From Mycolicibacterium thermoresistibile (GTDB taxonomy: Bacteria > Actinomycetota > Actinomycetes > Mycobacteriales > Mycobacteriaceae): a stretch of DNA of 64,000 nucleotides. Shown here in pieces: positions 46,045-54,616 of the stretch. The stretch spans positions 186,001-250,000 of the forward strand of contig NZ_LT906483.1 of the NCBI RefSeq assembly GCF_900187065.1, read 5' to 3'. How positions within the stretch are numbered: the first letter of the stretch is position 1; the number at the start of each line of letters is the position of its first letter. The translations under genes were made by a program, and so were the position numbers. Below the pieces are notes generated by a model, which was given only the letters and a program-made list of their open reading frames with translations, made no database searches and was not told the DNA's origin.

Positions 46045-46111
46045 AATGTACGGCCATATTGACATACCGGCGGCTCCATTGCAGCATCAACCGCGTGACT
46101 TTGTACGGCCA
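46045..46111. promoter_or_regulatory. divergent fadE3 / double-hotdog promoter with direct repeats
   Basis: TGTACGGCCA occurs at 46047-46056 and again at 46102-46111. Plus strand: TTGACA (46059-46064), 17 bases, CAGCAT (46082-46087), seven bases, GTG 46095, so that gene is leaderless. Minus strand: TACATT (46050-46045) is a possible fadE3 -10. The repeats flank the core promoters and may bind the GntR regulator. Confidence 0.5.
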
Positions 46112-47090
46112 AACTCCGGGCGGTCCCTATTTCGACGATCTGCGCGTCGGTCAGGTCTTCGACTGGGCCCCGTCGATGACGTTGACGGCCGGCGCCGCGG
46201 CCGTGCACCAATCCATCCTCGGCGACCGGCTGCGCCTCGCCCTCGACGCCGAGCTCGCCGCCGCGGTGACCGGATCGGCCGGCCCGCTCGCCCACCCCGC
46301 CCTGGTGTGCGATGTGGCGATCGGGCAGTCCACCCTGGTCACCCAGCGGGTCAAGGCCAACCTGTTCTACCGGGGACTGCGGTTCCACCGCTATCCGGTC
46401 ATCGGAGACACCCTGTTCACCCGCACCGAGGTGGTGGGTCTGCGGGAGAACACCCGCAGACCGGGCCGGGCGCCCACCGGGCTGGCGGCGCTGCGGATGA
46501 CCACCGTCGACGACGCCGGACGGCTCATCCTGGACTTCCACCGGTGCGCGATGCTGCCCCTGAGCCCCGACGCCGGGGAGACCGGACACGCCGACGATCT
46601 GTCGGTGATCGGGACAGACCCGCTGCCGGTCGACGATCCGACCGCGTCCTGGAACGCCGAGGTGTACCGCGCCGAGGTGCCGGGCCCGCACTTCGACCCG
46701 GGTCTGGCCGGGACGGTGCTGCACAGCACCGCCGACGTGGTCAGCAGCGCCCCGGAGCTCGCCCGGCTGACCCTGAACATCGCCGCCACCCACCATGATT
46801 CACGTGCCGGCGGGCAGCGGCTGGTCTACGGCGGGCACACCATCGGGCTGGCGTTGGCGCAGGCCACCCGCCTGCTGCCCAACCTGGTCACCGTGCTCGG
46901 CTGGGAGTCCTGCGACCACACCGGCCCGGTGTACGAGGGCGACACCCTCTACAGCGAACTGCACATCGAGGCCGCCGAACCGCTCCCCGGTGACCGGGGC
47001 GGGGTGCTGCGGCTGCGCTCGCTGGTGCACGCCGTCGGCGATCCCGACCGTCAGGTGCTCGACTGGCGGTTCACCGCCCTGCTGTTCTGA
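46095..47090 (+). CDS. double-hotdog hydratase-like protein (Rv0216-type)
   Basis: A 331-residue protein with two hotdog halves. The first contains GPYFDDLRVGQVFDWAPSMTLTAG and ALVCDVAIGQSTLVTQRVKANLFYRG; the second contains YGGHTIGLALAQATRLLPNLVTVLGWESCDHTGPVYEGDTL, with the His and Asp of an R-hydratase-like site (GHTIGLA in place of a canonical hydratase motif). The M. tuberculosis structure of Rv0216 was described as a MaoC-like double hotdog without a proven substrate. GTG 46095 is leaderless. Divergent from fadE3, suggesting use of its enoyl-CoA product. Confidence 0.85.
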   Translation: MTLYGQTPGGPYFDDLRVGQVFDWAPSMTLTAGAAAVHQSILGDRLRLALDAELAAAVTGSAGPLAHPALVCDVAIGQSTLVTQRVKANLFYRGLRFHRYPVIGDTLFTRTEVVGLRENTRRPGRAPTGLAALRMTTVDDAGRLILDFHRCAMLPLSPDAGETGHADDLSVIGTDPLPVDDPTASWNAEVYRAEVPGPHFDPGLAGTVLHSTADVVSSAPELARLTLNIAATHHDSRAGGQRLVYGGHTIGLALAQATRLLPNLVTVLGWESCDHTGPVYEGDTLYSELHIEAAEPLPGDRGGVLRLRSLVHAVGDPDRQVLDWRFTALLF

Positions 47091-47134
47091 GCCGGGTGGC
47101 TGAGCCGGCGGCGCCCGTGACCCACAATGGGGGC

Positions 47135-48262
47135 ATGTGTGCGCTCGACATCCCACCCGCGGTGTTGGCGCACGCCCAGGGCATCGCCGGCCGGCTGGCG
47201 GAGCTCACCGGCATCGCCGTCGACGCCGAGGAACTGCTCACCGGCCGGGCCGCGCTGCTCGGGATCGCCCCCGACGGCCGGAGATCCGCCGGCGGGGCCA
47301 CCCGGCTGTTGGAGGCCGCCGACGGCTGGTGCGCGCTCACCCTGTCCCGTGCCGACGACATCGCCGCGGTGCCCGCGCTGATCGAGGCGGACGAATCCGA
47401 TGTCGACCCCGACGATCCGTGGCCGGCGGTCACCGCCTGGACCGCCCGGCAGCCCGCCGCCGACGCCATCGCCCGCGCCCGGCTGCTCGGCCTGCCCGCC
47501 GCGGTTCTCGGCGAAACCGCTGCCGCGCCACCGGTCGTGCGCCGGCTCGGGCTGCCGGCCGGGGCACGGTCCGCCCGCGGTCTGCTGGTCGCCGACCTGT
47601 CCTCGATGTGGGCGGGGCCGTTGTGCGGCCAACTGCTGCTGCGGGCCGGCGCGACCGTCGTCAAGGTGGAGAGCCCCACCCGCCCCGACGGCACCCGATC
47701 CGGACCATCTGTGTTCTTCGACTGGATGAACACCGGAAAGCTCAGCTACGCCGCCACATTCGACGAGCCCGAACCGTTGCGGGCGCTGCTCGGGGCGGCC
47801 GATGTGGTGATCGAGGGGTCACGGCCGGCCGCTCTGATCCGGCGCGGCCTGGGCCCCGACGACATCCCCGCGCGGCCCGGCCGGGTGTGGCTGCGCATCA
47901 GCGGTCACGGCACGTGCGGGGAACGCGCCGACTGGGTCGCCTTCGGCGACGACGCGGCGGTCTCCGGCGGTCTGGTCGGCACCACCGCCGACGGACCGCG
48001 GTTCTGCGGAGACGCCATCGCCGACCCGTTGACCGGGCTGCACGCCGCCCTGGCCGCCGTCGAGGCGCTGCACCGCGGCGGCGGCGAGCTGATCGAGGTG
48101 TCGATGGCGGCCACCGCCGCCGGTTACGCCGCGTTGCCGCCGGCGCCCCGGCCGGTGCCGGCGCTGAGGCCACCGGCGCCGGTGCCGCCGGCCCGGCCAC
48201 TCGGCGCCGACAACGCCGTTGTGGACCAGTTGATCGCCGAGAGATCGGTCAGCCCATGCTGA
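47135..48262 (+). CDS. CaiB/BaiF family (class III) CoA-transferase-like protein
   Basis: A 375-residue protein. The N-terminal 135 residues lack a recognised domain; then a class III CoA-transferase core: LLVADLSSMWAGPLCGQLLLRAGATVVKVESPTRPDGTR near residues 150-190, SVFFDWMNTGKLSYA, and ADVVIEGSRPAALIRRGLGPDDI. The region around DWVAFGDDAAVSGG and FCGDAIADPLTGLHAALAAVEAL matches the C-terminal family block. It is short for the family and may need a partner. ATG 47135 follows GGGGG; GTG 47096 is an alternative. It overlaps the amidohydrolase by seven bases. I do not recall it at this position in M. tuberculosis. Confidence 0.78.
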   Translation: MCALDIPPAVLAHAQGIAGRLAELTGIAVDAEELLTGRAALLGIAPDGRRSAGGATRLLEAADGWCALTLSRADDIAAVPALIEADESDVDPDDPWPAVTAWTARQPAADAIARARLLGLPAAVLGETAAAPPVVRRLGLPAGARSARGLLVADLSSMWAGPLCGQLLLRAGATVVKVESPTRPDGTRSGPSVFFDWMNTGKLSYAATFDEPEPLRALLGAADVVIEGSRPAALIRRGLGPDDIPARPGRVWLRISGHGTCGERADWVAFGDDAAVSGGLVGTTADGPRFCGDAIADPLTGLHAALAAVEALHRGGGELIEVSMAATAAGYAALPPAPRPVPALRPPAPVPPARPLGADNAVVDQLIAERSVSPC

Positions 48263-49566
48263 TCCGGCACGCCACCCTGCTCGACGGCCGCACCGTCGAC
48301 ATCCGCGTCGATCCCGGGCGGATCGCCGAGGTCGGCGCCGGGCTGGCGCCGCGGCCGGACGAGGAGGTGTTCGACGCCGGGTTCGGCACCGTCATCCCCG
48401 GCCTGCACGATCACCACCTGCACGTCTACTCCGCCGCCGCGGCACTCGACTCGGTTCGGGTCGGGCCCGGGCAGGTCCGGTCCCGCCGGGAGCTGGCCGA
48501 TGTGCTCGCCGCCGCGAAACCCGGTGACGACGGCTGGATCCGGGCGATCGGCTATCACGAGGCGGTCGCGGGGTCACTGGATCGGCGTGCGCTCGACGAG
48601 ATCGCACCCGATGTGCCGGTGCGGGTGCAGCACCGCAGCGGCGTGCTGTGGACGCTGAACTCGGCGGGCCTGGCCCGCATCGGGATGCCCGACCATCCCG
48701 ACGGCCGGCTGCGCAGCGCCGACCCGGACTGGTCGAATTCGTTGCAGCGCCGCGAAACCCGAATCGCCGACCTCAGCGCGGAGCTGACCCGCTACGGCGT
48801 CACCGGGGTCACCGACGCCACCCCGGGACTGGATGTGGGCGACGTGGTCCGGTTGACGGGGATGAACCGCCGGGGCAACCTCAGCCAGCGGGTGAACTGT
48901 CTGGCCCCCGGCAAACGGATCCTGCACGACGACCGGCTCGACCTCACCGAGCTGACCGAGTGGATCGCGACCCGGCACGCCGCCGGCGGGGCCGTCGCGA
49001 TCCACTGTGTGACCGCGGCCCAACTGGTGGTGACGTTGACCGCGCTGCGGGCCGTCGGCACCCATCCCCAGGACCGCATCGAACACGCCGCGGTGGTGCC
49101 CGACGACAGCCTCGAGGAGATCGCCGCCCTCGGGCTGACGGTGGTGACCCAACCGAATTTCATCGCCGAACGCGGTGATCAGTACCGCACCGACGTGCCC
49201 GCCGACGAGCACCATGAGCTGTGGCGGCTGAAATCACTGCTGGACGCCGGCATTCCGACCGCACTGTCGACCGACGCCCCGTTCGGTGACGCCGACCCGT
49301 GGGCCGCCATGCGCGCCGCTGTGCACCGCACCACCGGCAGCGGCGCGGTGCTCGGCGCCGACGAACGCATCGACGCCGGGACCGCGCTGCGGATGTTCTT
49401 CGGCACCGCGGACCGTCCCACCCGGCCGCGCACCGTCGAACCCGGTCAGCCGGCCGATCTGTGTGTGCTGTCCGCGCCGCCCGACCGGGTGCTGCGGGAG
49501 CTGAGCGCCGAACTGGTCAGCGCGACGATCGTCGGCGGGAAACCGGTGTATCAGAAACCGGTGTGA
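48256..49566 (+). CDS. metal-dependent amidohydrolase (YtcJ-like)
   Basis: A 436-residue TIM-barrel hydrolase. Metal ligands: GLHDHHLHV near residue 50 (HxH type), AIHCVTAAQL near 250, RIEHAAVVP near 275 and the terminal Asp in ALSTDAPFGDADPWAAM near 337; a C-terminal PGQPADLCVLSAPPD strand closes the composite beta domain. The family hydrolyses amide, ester or N-formyl bonds; the substrate is not predictable. It starts inside the CoA-transferase gene (ATG 48256), so the two are coupled. Its TGA abuts the TCA of the converging sulfur gene, forming TGATCA. Confidence 0.85.
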   Translation: MLIRHATLLDGRTVDIRVDPGRIAEVGAGLAPRPDEEVFDAGFGTVIPGLHDHHLHVYSAAAALDSVRVGPGQVRSRRELADVLAAAKPGDDGWIRAIGYHEAVAGSLDRRALDEIAPDVPVRVQHRSGVLWTLNSAGLARIGMPDHPDGRLRSADPDWSNSLQRRETRIADLSAELTRYGVTGVTDATPGLDVGDVVRLTGMNRRGNLSQRVNCLAPGKRILHDDRLDLTELTEWIATRHAAGGAVAIHCVTAAQLVVTLTALRAVGTHPQDRIEHAAVVPDDSLEEIAALGLTVVTQPNFIAERGDQYRTDVPADEHHELWRLKSLLDAGIPTALSTDAPFGDADPWAAMRAAVHRTTGSGAVLGADERIDAGTALRMFFGTADRPTRPRTVEPGQPADLCVLSAPPDRVLRELSAELVSATIVGGKPVYQKPV

Positions 49567-50787
49567 TCACAGCTGGCCGTGCCGGGGCGGCCGGGTCCCC
49601 GACAGCAGGTACCGGCCGATGTGGTGCAGCTTCCACCGGGTCGGATCGTGCAGGGTGTGGGTGCGCGCATCACGCCAGAACCGGGACAGGTTCGCACTCA
49701 CCGTCGCGCTGCGGGTACCGCCCAGCTCGAACAGCGCGGTGGAGGCCCGCAGCGCCGCCCGCTCCGCGGCCACCTTGGCCGTCGCCACCGCGATCGACGC
49801 CGCGGCCGCGGTGTCCTCGGTGAGATCGGCGGTGGCGGCGTCGACCGCCCGTGCCGCCTCGCCGAGCAACGCCTGCGCGGCCCGCACCGTGACGGCAACC
49901 TCGCCGGCACTCTGGATCAGCGTCGGATCGTCGGTGGCCACCGGCGCCCCGGATTCGAAATGCGGCCGGGCACGGGCCGCCAGACGTACCCCCTCTTCCA
50001 GTGCTGCGGTGGCGATCCCGACGTCCAGCGCGGCATGCCACAGCTGTGCGCGGGCGCCGTAGACGGTCGGCCGGCGGAAGATCGGGGTGAACGGCACCAC
50101 ATGGTCGGCCGGCACCCGCACCTCGTCGAGCGTCACCGACCCGGACGCGGTGGTGCGCTGCCCCATCCCGTCCCAGTCGTCGATCACGGTGAGGCCGGGC
50201 GCATGCCGCGGGACGAATGCCACCGCCTTGGGGGTGGCGGCGGTGGGCGCATCCGCCGCGTCGGCCGGCACCGAGGCCCGCACCACGATCCAGTCGGCGA
50301 ACAGCGCACCGGTGGAATAGAACTTGCGTCCGGTCAGCAGGTAATCCCCGGCGCCGCGGCGCAACAGCACGGTGGTGTCGACGTCGATCGGATGCGGCCC
50401 CCGTTCGGACTGGGCGTTGGCGAACAGCGCACCCTCAAGGACCAGACCGTAGAAGAACCCGCGCTGCCGTTCGGTGCCCTGCAGCCGCAACACCTCCAGA
50501 AACGTGAAGTGCGAGTGCGGAATCTGCGCCACCGACGGATCACCGTGCGCCAGCAGCCGGAACACCTCGGCCAGCACCGTCGCCGGCACGTCGAGGCCGC
50601 CGTGTTCGGCCGGCACGCTCAGCGTCAACAGCCCGGACCGCTTCAACTCGCACACCTGCTCATAGGGCAGCAGACGTTCGGCGTCGCGGGTGCTCGCCTC
50701 CGCGGCGAACGACCCCGACAGCCGCGCGGCCACCGCCAGGGCCTCGGCGGTGTCGACGATCCGGGCCATGGTCAGCGGTTCGGTCAC
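49567..50787 (-). CDS. SfnB-family flavin-dependent monooxygenase-like protein
   Basis: A 406-residue acyl-CoA-dehydrogenase-fold protein of the SfnB/DszC sulfur-acquisition group. TGRKFYSTGALFADWIVVRA near residue 150, DDWDGMGQRTTASGSVTLDEVRVPADHVVPF near 200 and the C-terminal LSRFWRDARTHTLHDPTRWKLHHIGRYLL are shared with its paralogue at 53131-54417 and differ from true beta-oxidation dehydrogenases. It should use reduced flavin to oxidise an organosulfur compound. GTG 50787 overlaps the stop of the SsuD-like gene by four bases. It is the last gene of the sulfur operon. Confidence 0.82.
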   Translation of the reverse strand: MTEPLTMARIVDTAEALAVAARLSGSFAAEASTRDAERLLPYEQVCELKRSGLLTLSVPAEHGGLDVPATVLAEVFRLLAHGDPSVAQIPHSHFTFLEVLRLQGTERQRGFFYGLVLEGALFANAQSERGPHPIDVDTTVLLRRGAGDYLLTGRKFYSTGALFADWIVVRASVPADAADAPTAATPKAVAFVPRHAPGLTVIDDWDGMGQRTTASGSVTLDEVRVPADHVVPFTPIFRRPTVYGARAQLWHAALDVGIATAALEEGVRLAARARPHFESGAPVATDDPTLIQSAGEVAVTVRAAQALLGEAARAVDAATADLTEDTAAAASIAVATAKVAAERAALRASTALFELGGTRSATVSANLSRFWRDARTHTLHDPTRWKLHHIGRYLLSGTRPPRHGQL

Positions 50788-51956
50788 CGCGCGGCCCCCA
50801 CGAACGGGATCGCCGCCGGCACCGGGCTGCGGTCGCCGGCACCGTCGAACAGGTTGCGGGACCGCAGGATCGGCACCACCCCCTCGCCGAACCAGAACAG
50901 CTCCTCGAGGTGCGGATACCCGGAGAAGATGAACTCCTCGATGCCGGCGGCCGCGTATTCGGCGATGCGGTCGGCGACCTCGGCGTGGCTGCCGACCAGC
51001 GCGGTGCCGGCGCCGCCGCGCACCAGGCCGACCCCGGCCCACAGGTTGGGCGCCACCTCCAGCGACCGCGCCGACCGCCAGCTGCCGTCGGCCCGGTTGG
51101 CCTGATGCAGCGCCAGCATGCGGCGCTGCCCTTCGGATTCGCTGCGGCGCAGCCCGGCCTGCGCGGCCCGCACGGTGTGCTCGTCGAGCGCTCCGATCAG
51201 CTTGTCCGCCTGCGCCCACGCCTCGTCGGCGGTGTCCCGGGAGATGGTGTGCAACCGGATGCCGAACCGCACGCGCCGGCCCTCGGCAGCGGCCAGGGTG
51301 CGGATCCAGTCGATCTTCTCGCGTACCGCGTCCGGCGGCTCACCCCAGGTGAGGTACACGTCGGCATGCCGGGCCGCCACCGGGCCGGCGGCCGTCGAGC
51401 TGCCACCGAAATACAACGGCGGCACCGGATCCGGTAGGGTCGGCAGGGCCGCATCCTCCACCCGGATGTGCCGGCCGTGGAGCGTGACGGTCTCCCCGGC
51501 CCACAACCGGCGCACCACCTCGAGGAACTCGTCGGCCCGCCGGTAACGCTCATCCTTGTCGAGATGGTCGCCGAAAGCCCGCTGCTCGTGCGATTCCCCG
51601 CCGACGACGACGTTGAGCAGGATCCGGCCCGGGGCGTGCCGGGCGAACGTCGCCGCCATCTGCGCCGACAGGGTCGGGCTGACCAGACCGGGCCGAAACG
51701 CCACCAGGAACCCCAGCGAGGTGGTCTCCCGGGCCAGCAGCGCCGCGGTGATGAACGCGTCCTCGCACCAGGCGCCGGTCGGGATCAGCGCCCCGGTGAA
51801 GCCGAACGTCTCCGCGGCCCGCACGATCGAGGCCAGGTAGTCGATCGACGCGTCCCGGTCGCCCCCGGCGGCGCCCGCCGGGGTGCCGTGGCCGCCGCCG
51901 ACGATGAGCCGGCTGTCGCCGTAGGTGGGCAGGAACCAGTGCAGTTTGATCGTCAC
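50784..51956 (-). CDS. ssuD: LLM-class FMNH2-dependent alkanesulfonate monooxygenase (SsuD-like)
   Basis: A 390-residue bacterial-luciferase-fold enzyme. The N-terminus IKLHWFLPTYGDSR, TGALIPTGAWCEDAF (with the Cys near residue 63), GRILLNVVVGGESHEQRAFGD and YLTWGEPPDAVREKIDW are typical of SsuD. It releases sulfite from alkanesulfonates using FMNH2 and O2. The flavin reductase must be encoded elsewhere. It is nineteen bases downstream of sfnG and overlaps the SfnB-like gene. Such operons are normally expressed when sulfate is scarce. Confidence 0.88.
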   Translation of the reverse strand: MTIKLHWFLPTYGDSRLIVGGGHGTPAGAAGGDRDASIDYLASIVRAAETFGFTGALIPTGAWCEDAFITAALLARETTSLGFLVAFRPGLVSPTLSAQMAATFARHAPGRILLNVVVGGESHEQRAFGDHLDKDERYRRADEFLEVVRRLWAGETVTLHGRHIRVEDAALPTLPDPVPPLYFGGSSTAAGPVAARHADVYLTWGEPPDAVREKIDWIRTLAAAEGRRVRFGIRLHTISRDTADEAWAQADKLIGALDEHTVRAAQAGLRRSESEGQRRMLALHQANRADGSWRSARSLEVAPNLWAGVGLVRGGAGTALVGSHAEVADRIAEYAAAGIEEFIFSGYPHLEELFWFGEGVVPILRSRNLFDGAGDRSPVPAAIPFVGAAR

Positions 51957-51975
51957 GATGTCATCACCCTCCGGG

Positions 51976-53100
51976 TCACTGGATGCCGACGAGTTCCCGG
52001 TCGGCGGAGTCGGCGCTCTCGATCTCGCGGACCAGCGGCAGCACCTTCGCGCCGAAGTACTCGATCTCCTCCTGGAAGTGCAGGAAGCCGCCCAGGATCA
52101 GGTCCACCCCGCGTTTGCGGTACTCGGCGATGCGTTCGGCGATCTGTTCGGGGGTGCCGATCAACCCGGTGCGGAAGCCGTCGTTGTACTGCACCAGATC
52201 CTCGAACGTGGAGTCGGCCCACATCCCCTTCTTGTCCGGTGTCGAGTTGCCGGCCTGCTGCACCGCGGCCCGGAAACCCTCCACCGCGGGCCGGTTGGCC
52301 TTGGCGATGATCTCGCGGAGGGTGTCCTTGGCCTCCTTCTCCGAGTCCCGGGCGATGATGAACCCGTTGAGACCGAACCTGACCTCCCGACCGGCGGCGC
52401 GGGCGTGCTCGCGCACCTCCACCACCTGTTCGGTGACGCCGTCGAAGTCCTTGCCGTTGGAGAAGTACCAGTCGGCGTAGTAACCGCCGTTGCGGCGGGC
52501 GGCGGTGGAGTTGCCGCCCTGGAAGATCTCCGGATGCGGCCGCTGCGGGGTGTTGACCGGCTTGGGTTTGAGGGTGAAGTCGTGGATGCGGTAGAAGTCG
52601 CCGCGGAAGTCCACGTCGTCCTCGGTCCAGATCTTGCGCAGCACCTGCTGGAACTCCGCTGCGCGCCGGTACCTTTCGTCGTGTTCCAGCCACGGCTCGC
52701 CGAGGTGGATGAACTCGTCCTTGAACCAGCCGGACACCACGTTGACGGCGAACCGGCCGCCGGAGAGTTGATCGGCGGTCGCGCCGAGCTTGGCCAGCAC
52801 ACCCGGCTGCCAGAGCCCGGGATGCACCGCGGCGATCACCTTCAGCCGCTGGGTGGCGAGCAGCAGCGCCAGGCTGAAACTGGTTGACTCGTGCTGGTAT
52901 TCGGCACCGTAGCTGGCCTCGTAGCGGACCTGGGTCAGCGCGTACTCGAAACCGTTGTTCTCGGCGGTCCGGGCGAGTTCGGCGTTGTAGTCGTAGTTCC
53001 AGTCGGTGCGTTGTTCGATGTCGCTGGTGACCAGGCCGCCACTGACGTTGGGCACCCAGTAGGCGAACGTGACGTGATCGGCGATGCGTTCGGTGGACAT
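51976..53100 (-). CDS. sfnG: dimethylsulfone monooxygenase SfnG-like
   Basis: A 374-residue luciferase-fold, FMNH2-dependent enzyme. DHVTFAYWVPNVSGGLVTSDIEQRTDW at the N-terminus, YQHESTSFSLALLLATQRLKVIAAVHPGLWQPG, and the NVVSGWFKDEFIHLGEPWLEHDERYRR block are closely like SfnG, which converts dimethylsulfone to methanesulfinate. The product could feed the SsuD-like step after oxidation. ATG 53100 follows a spaced GGTCTCATC region without a strong ribosome-binding site. It is the second gene of the operon. Confidence 0.9.
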   Translation of the reverse strand: MSTERIADHVTFAYWVPNVSGGLVTSDIEQRTDWNYDYNAELARTAENNGFEYALTQVRYEASYGAEYQHESTSFSLALLLATQRLKVIAAVHPGLWQPGVLAKLGATADQLSGGRFAVNVVSGWFKDEFIHLGEPWLEHDERYRRAAEFQQVLRKIWTEDDVDFRGDFYRIHDFTLKPKPVNTPQRPHPEIFQGGNSTAARRNGGYYADWYFSNGKDFDGVTEQVVEVREHARAAGREVRFGLNGFIIARDSEKEAKDTLREIIAKANRPAVEGFRAAVQQAGNSTPDKKGMWADSTFEDLVQYNDGFRTGLIGTPEQIAERIAEYRKRGVDLILGGFLHFQEEIEYFGAKVLPLVREIESADSADRELVGIQ

Positions 53101-53130
53101 GATGAGACCTTTCGGGATGGCGGGGAGGTG

Positions 53131-54417
53131 TCAGGGCCTGGGCAGCGGCGCGGTGCCGATCGCCCAGACGTAAACCGGTTCGGTGCCGTTGATCTCGTGG
53201 TCGCCGATGACCTTGGCCTTGAACACCGTCGGGTTGTGGCTGGACACGGTGCGGGCGTTGCGCCAGAACCGGTCCAGGGCGAACTCGTCGCGGACACCGG
53301 AGGCGCCGAGCGCGTCGAAGAGCTTCGAGGTGGCACGGGTCACCAGGTCGGTCGCGACCACCTGCCCGCGGGCGGTGGCGAGTTCGGCGGCCACATTGGC
53401 CTTCTTGTCGCGGACCGGGTCGCCGGCGCCGGCGTTCCGGGCCAGGGCGGCGCGGTGGGCGCGTTCGACGTCCTCGGCCGCCCGCAGGGCGATCGCCTCG
53501 GCGGCGAACGCGGCCGCCATCACCTCCCCGACGACCTGCTGAATCTGCGGGTCGGCGGCGTACCGGGGTGCGTTGCCGTGGCTGAACGTGCGGGTGCGGC
53601 CCCGGACCCGCTGGGCCAGTTCGGCAGTGGCGGCGTGGGCGATGCCGGCCAGGGTTGCGAGGTGGAACAACTGGTAGAACGCGGTCTGATACCGGAACCG
53701 GGTGGCGAACGGGATGAGGTTCTCGGCCGGAACCCGCACGTCGCGGTAGGTGGAGGTGCCCGACCCTGTGGTGCGCTGGCCGAACCCGTCCCAGTCGTCG
53801 GCGTGGGTCACCCCGTCGGCGTGTGCGTCGACCGCGGCGATGACGAACTCCCCGGTGTCGGTGCGCTGCGCGTACAGGTCGATCCAGTCGGCGAAGATGC
53901 TGCCGGTGCTGTAGAACTTCTGGCCGTTGACCACGAACGTGCCCGGGTCCCCGCTCGGGGCCACCTTGGTGTTGGCCTCGCCGAGCACGACGTCGCCGAT
54001 CTCGGTCCAGGCGTTGCCGGCCAAATCCCCGGCGGCGAACCGCTGCCACCAGCGGTCCCGCCCCGGGCCGGGTGCGGCCACCAGCCGGTCCTCGGCGAAC
54101 GCGAAATGGCCGCGAAGGGCCTGGGTGATGTTGGAATCCGCGGTCGACAGCTCGATCAGCAGCCGGGTCAGCTCGGGGATGGTGGCGCCGCGGCCGCCGG
54201 CGGACACCGGCAGCCGCACCGCACCGAAGCCGGCCGCCTTCAGCCAGCCGATCTGCTCGAACGGGAGCTCCCGGTCCCGTTCCCGCTGAACCGCGCCCGC
54301 CCGGATGCGGTCGAAGACCGGCCGGAACTCGGCGGCCAGAGCTTCAAACCGCTGTTCGTCGAAATACGGCACTGCCGAGGGGTTTACGGCAGGCGCGTGG
54401 TCAAGGCTGGCAGTCAT
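53131..54417 (-). CDS. DszC/SfnB-like flavin-dependent sulfur-acquisition monooxygenase
   Basis: A 428-residue acyl-CoA-dehydrogenase-fold protein, first gene of the sulfur operon. GQKFYSTGSIFADWIDLYA near residue 165, DDWDGFGQRTTGSGTSTYRDVRVPAENLIPF near 205 and the C-terminal FALDRFWRNARTVSSHNPTVFKAKVIGDHEI match the DszC/SfnB group of flavin monooxygenases rather than dehydrogenases. It likely oxidises a thioether, sulfoxide or sulfone. ATG 54417 has GAGGGA six bases upstream; the frame stays open further upstream without similarity. It is a paralogue of the last gene in the same operon. Confidence 0.85.
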   Translation of the reverse strand: MTASLDHAPAVNPSAVPYFDEQRFEALAAEFRPVFDRIRAGAVQRERDRELPFEQIGWLKAAGFGAVRLPVSAGGRGATIPELTRLLIELSTADSNITQALRGHFAFAEDRLVAAPGPGRDRWWQRFAAGDLAGNAWTEIGDVVLGEANTKVAPSGDPGTFVVNGQKFYSTGSIFADWIDLYAQRTDTGEFVIAAVDAHADGVTHADDWDGFGQRTTGSGTSTYRDVRVPAENLIPFATRFRYQTAFYQLFHLATLAGIAHAATAELAQRVRGRTRTFSHGNAPRYAADPQIQQVVGEVMAAAFAAEAIALRAAEDVERAHRAALARNAGAGDPVRDKKANVAAELATARGQVVATDLVTRATSKLFDALGASGVRDEFALDRFWRNARTVSSHNPTVFKAKVIGDHEINGTEPVYVWAIGTAPLPRP

Positions 54418-54512
54418 GAAGTGTCCCTCGAAACGCTCGGTTGATGTGGGCGTCACGGCCTTCGCCGTGGATGAGGGACATGGTCGCCGGGCGGGAGGGC
54501 GCGGCGATACGG

Positions 54513-54532
54513 TTTCGATCAGCCTGATGAAA
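54513..54532. promoter_or_regulatory. palindrome in the sulfur-operon leader
   Basis: TTTCGATCAG-C-CTGATGAAA is an imperfect inverted repeat about 100 bases upstream of the first sulfur gene. It could be an operator (for example for a CysB/SsuR-type regulator, unproven) or an RNA hairpin. Confidence 0.4.
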
Positions 54533-54541
54533 TGGAAACGG

Positions 54542-54605
54542 CCGCGAGCGTCCGCAAAAGTACGGCAGCCATCGGCGTGTCGCGTACAGACACGGACGCT
54601 CGCGG
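54542..54605 (-). terminator. composite hairpin between the acyl-CoA dehydrogenase and sulfur operons
   Basis: CCGCGAGCGTCCG (54542-54554) and CGGACGCTCGCGG (54593-54605) are perfect 13-bp arms; inside, GTACG (54560-54564) pairs with CGTAC (54583-54587). It starts 12 bases after the acyl-CoA dehydrogenase stop, consistent with a terminator, but the two-tier shape could also be a structured leader. Confidence 0.55.
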
Positions 54606-54616
54606 CAGTTCGGAAC

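Noticed and set aside
47137-48255. Upstream extension of the amidohydrolase frame to about 809 residues
   Set aside because: The extension is Arg-rich shadow of the CoA-transferase gene; the amidohydrolase family begins at MLIRHATLLDG.
54403-54492. Short ORF in the sulfur-operon leader as a Cys-containing leader peptide
   Set aside because: It overlaps the real start codon in another frame, has no ribosome-binding site and carries only one Cys, so coincidence is more likely.
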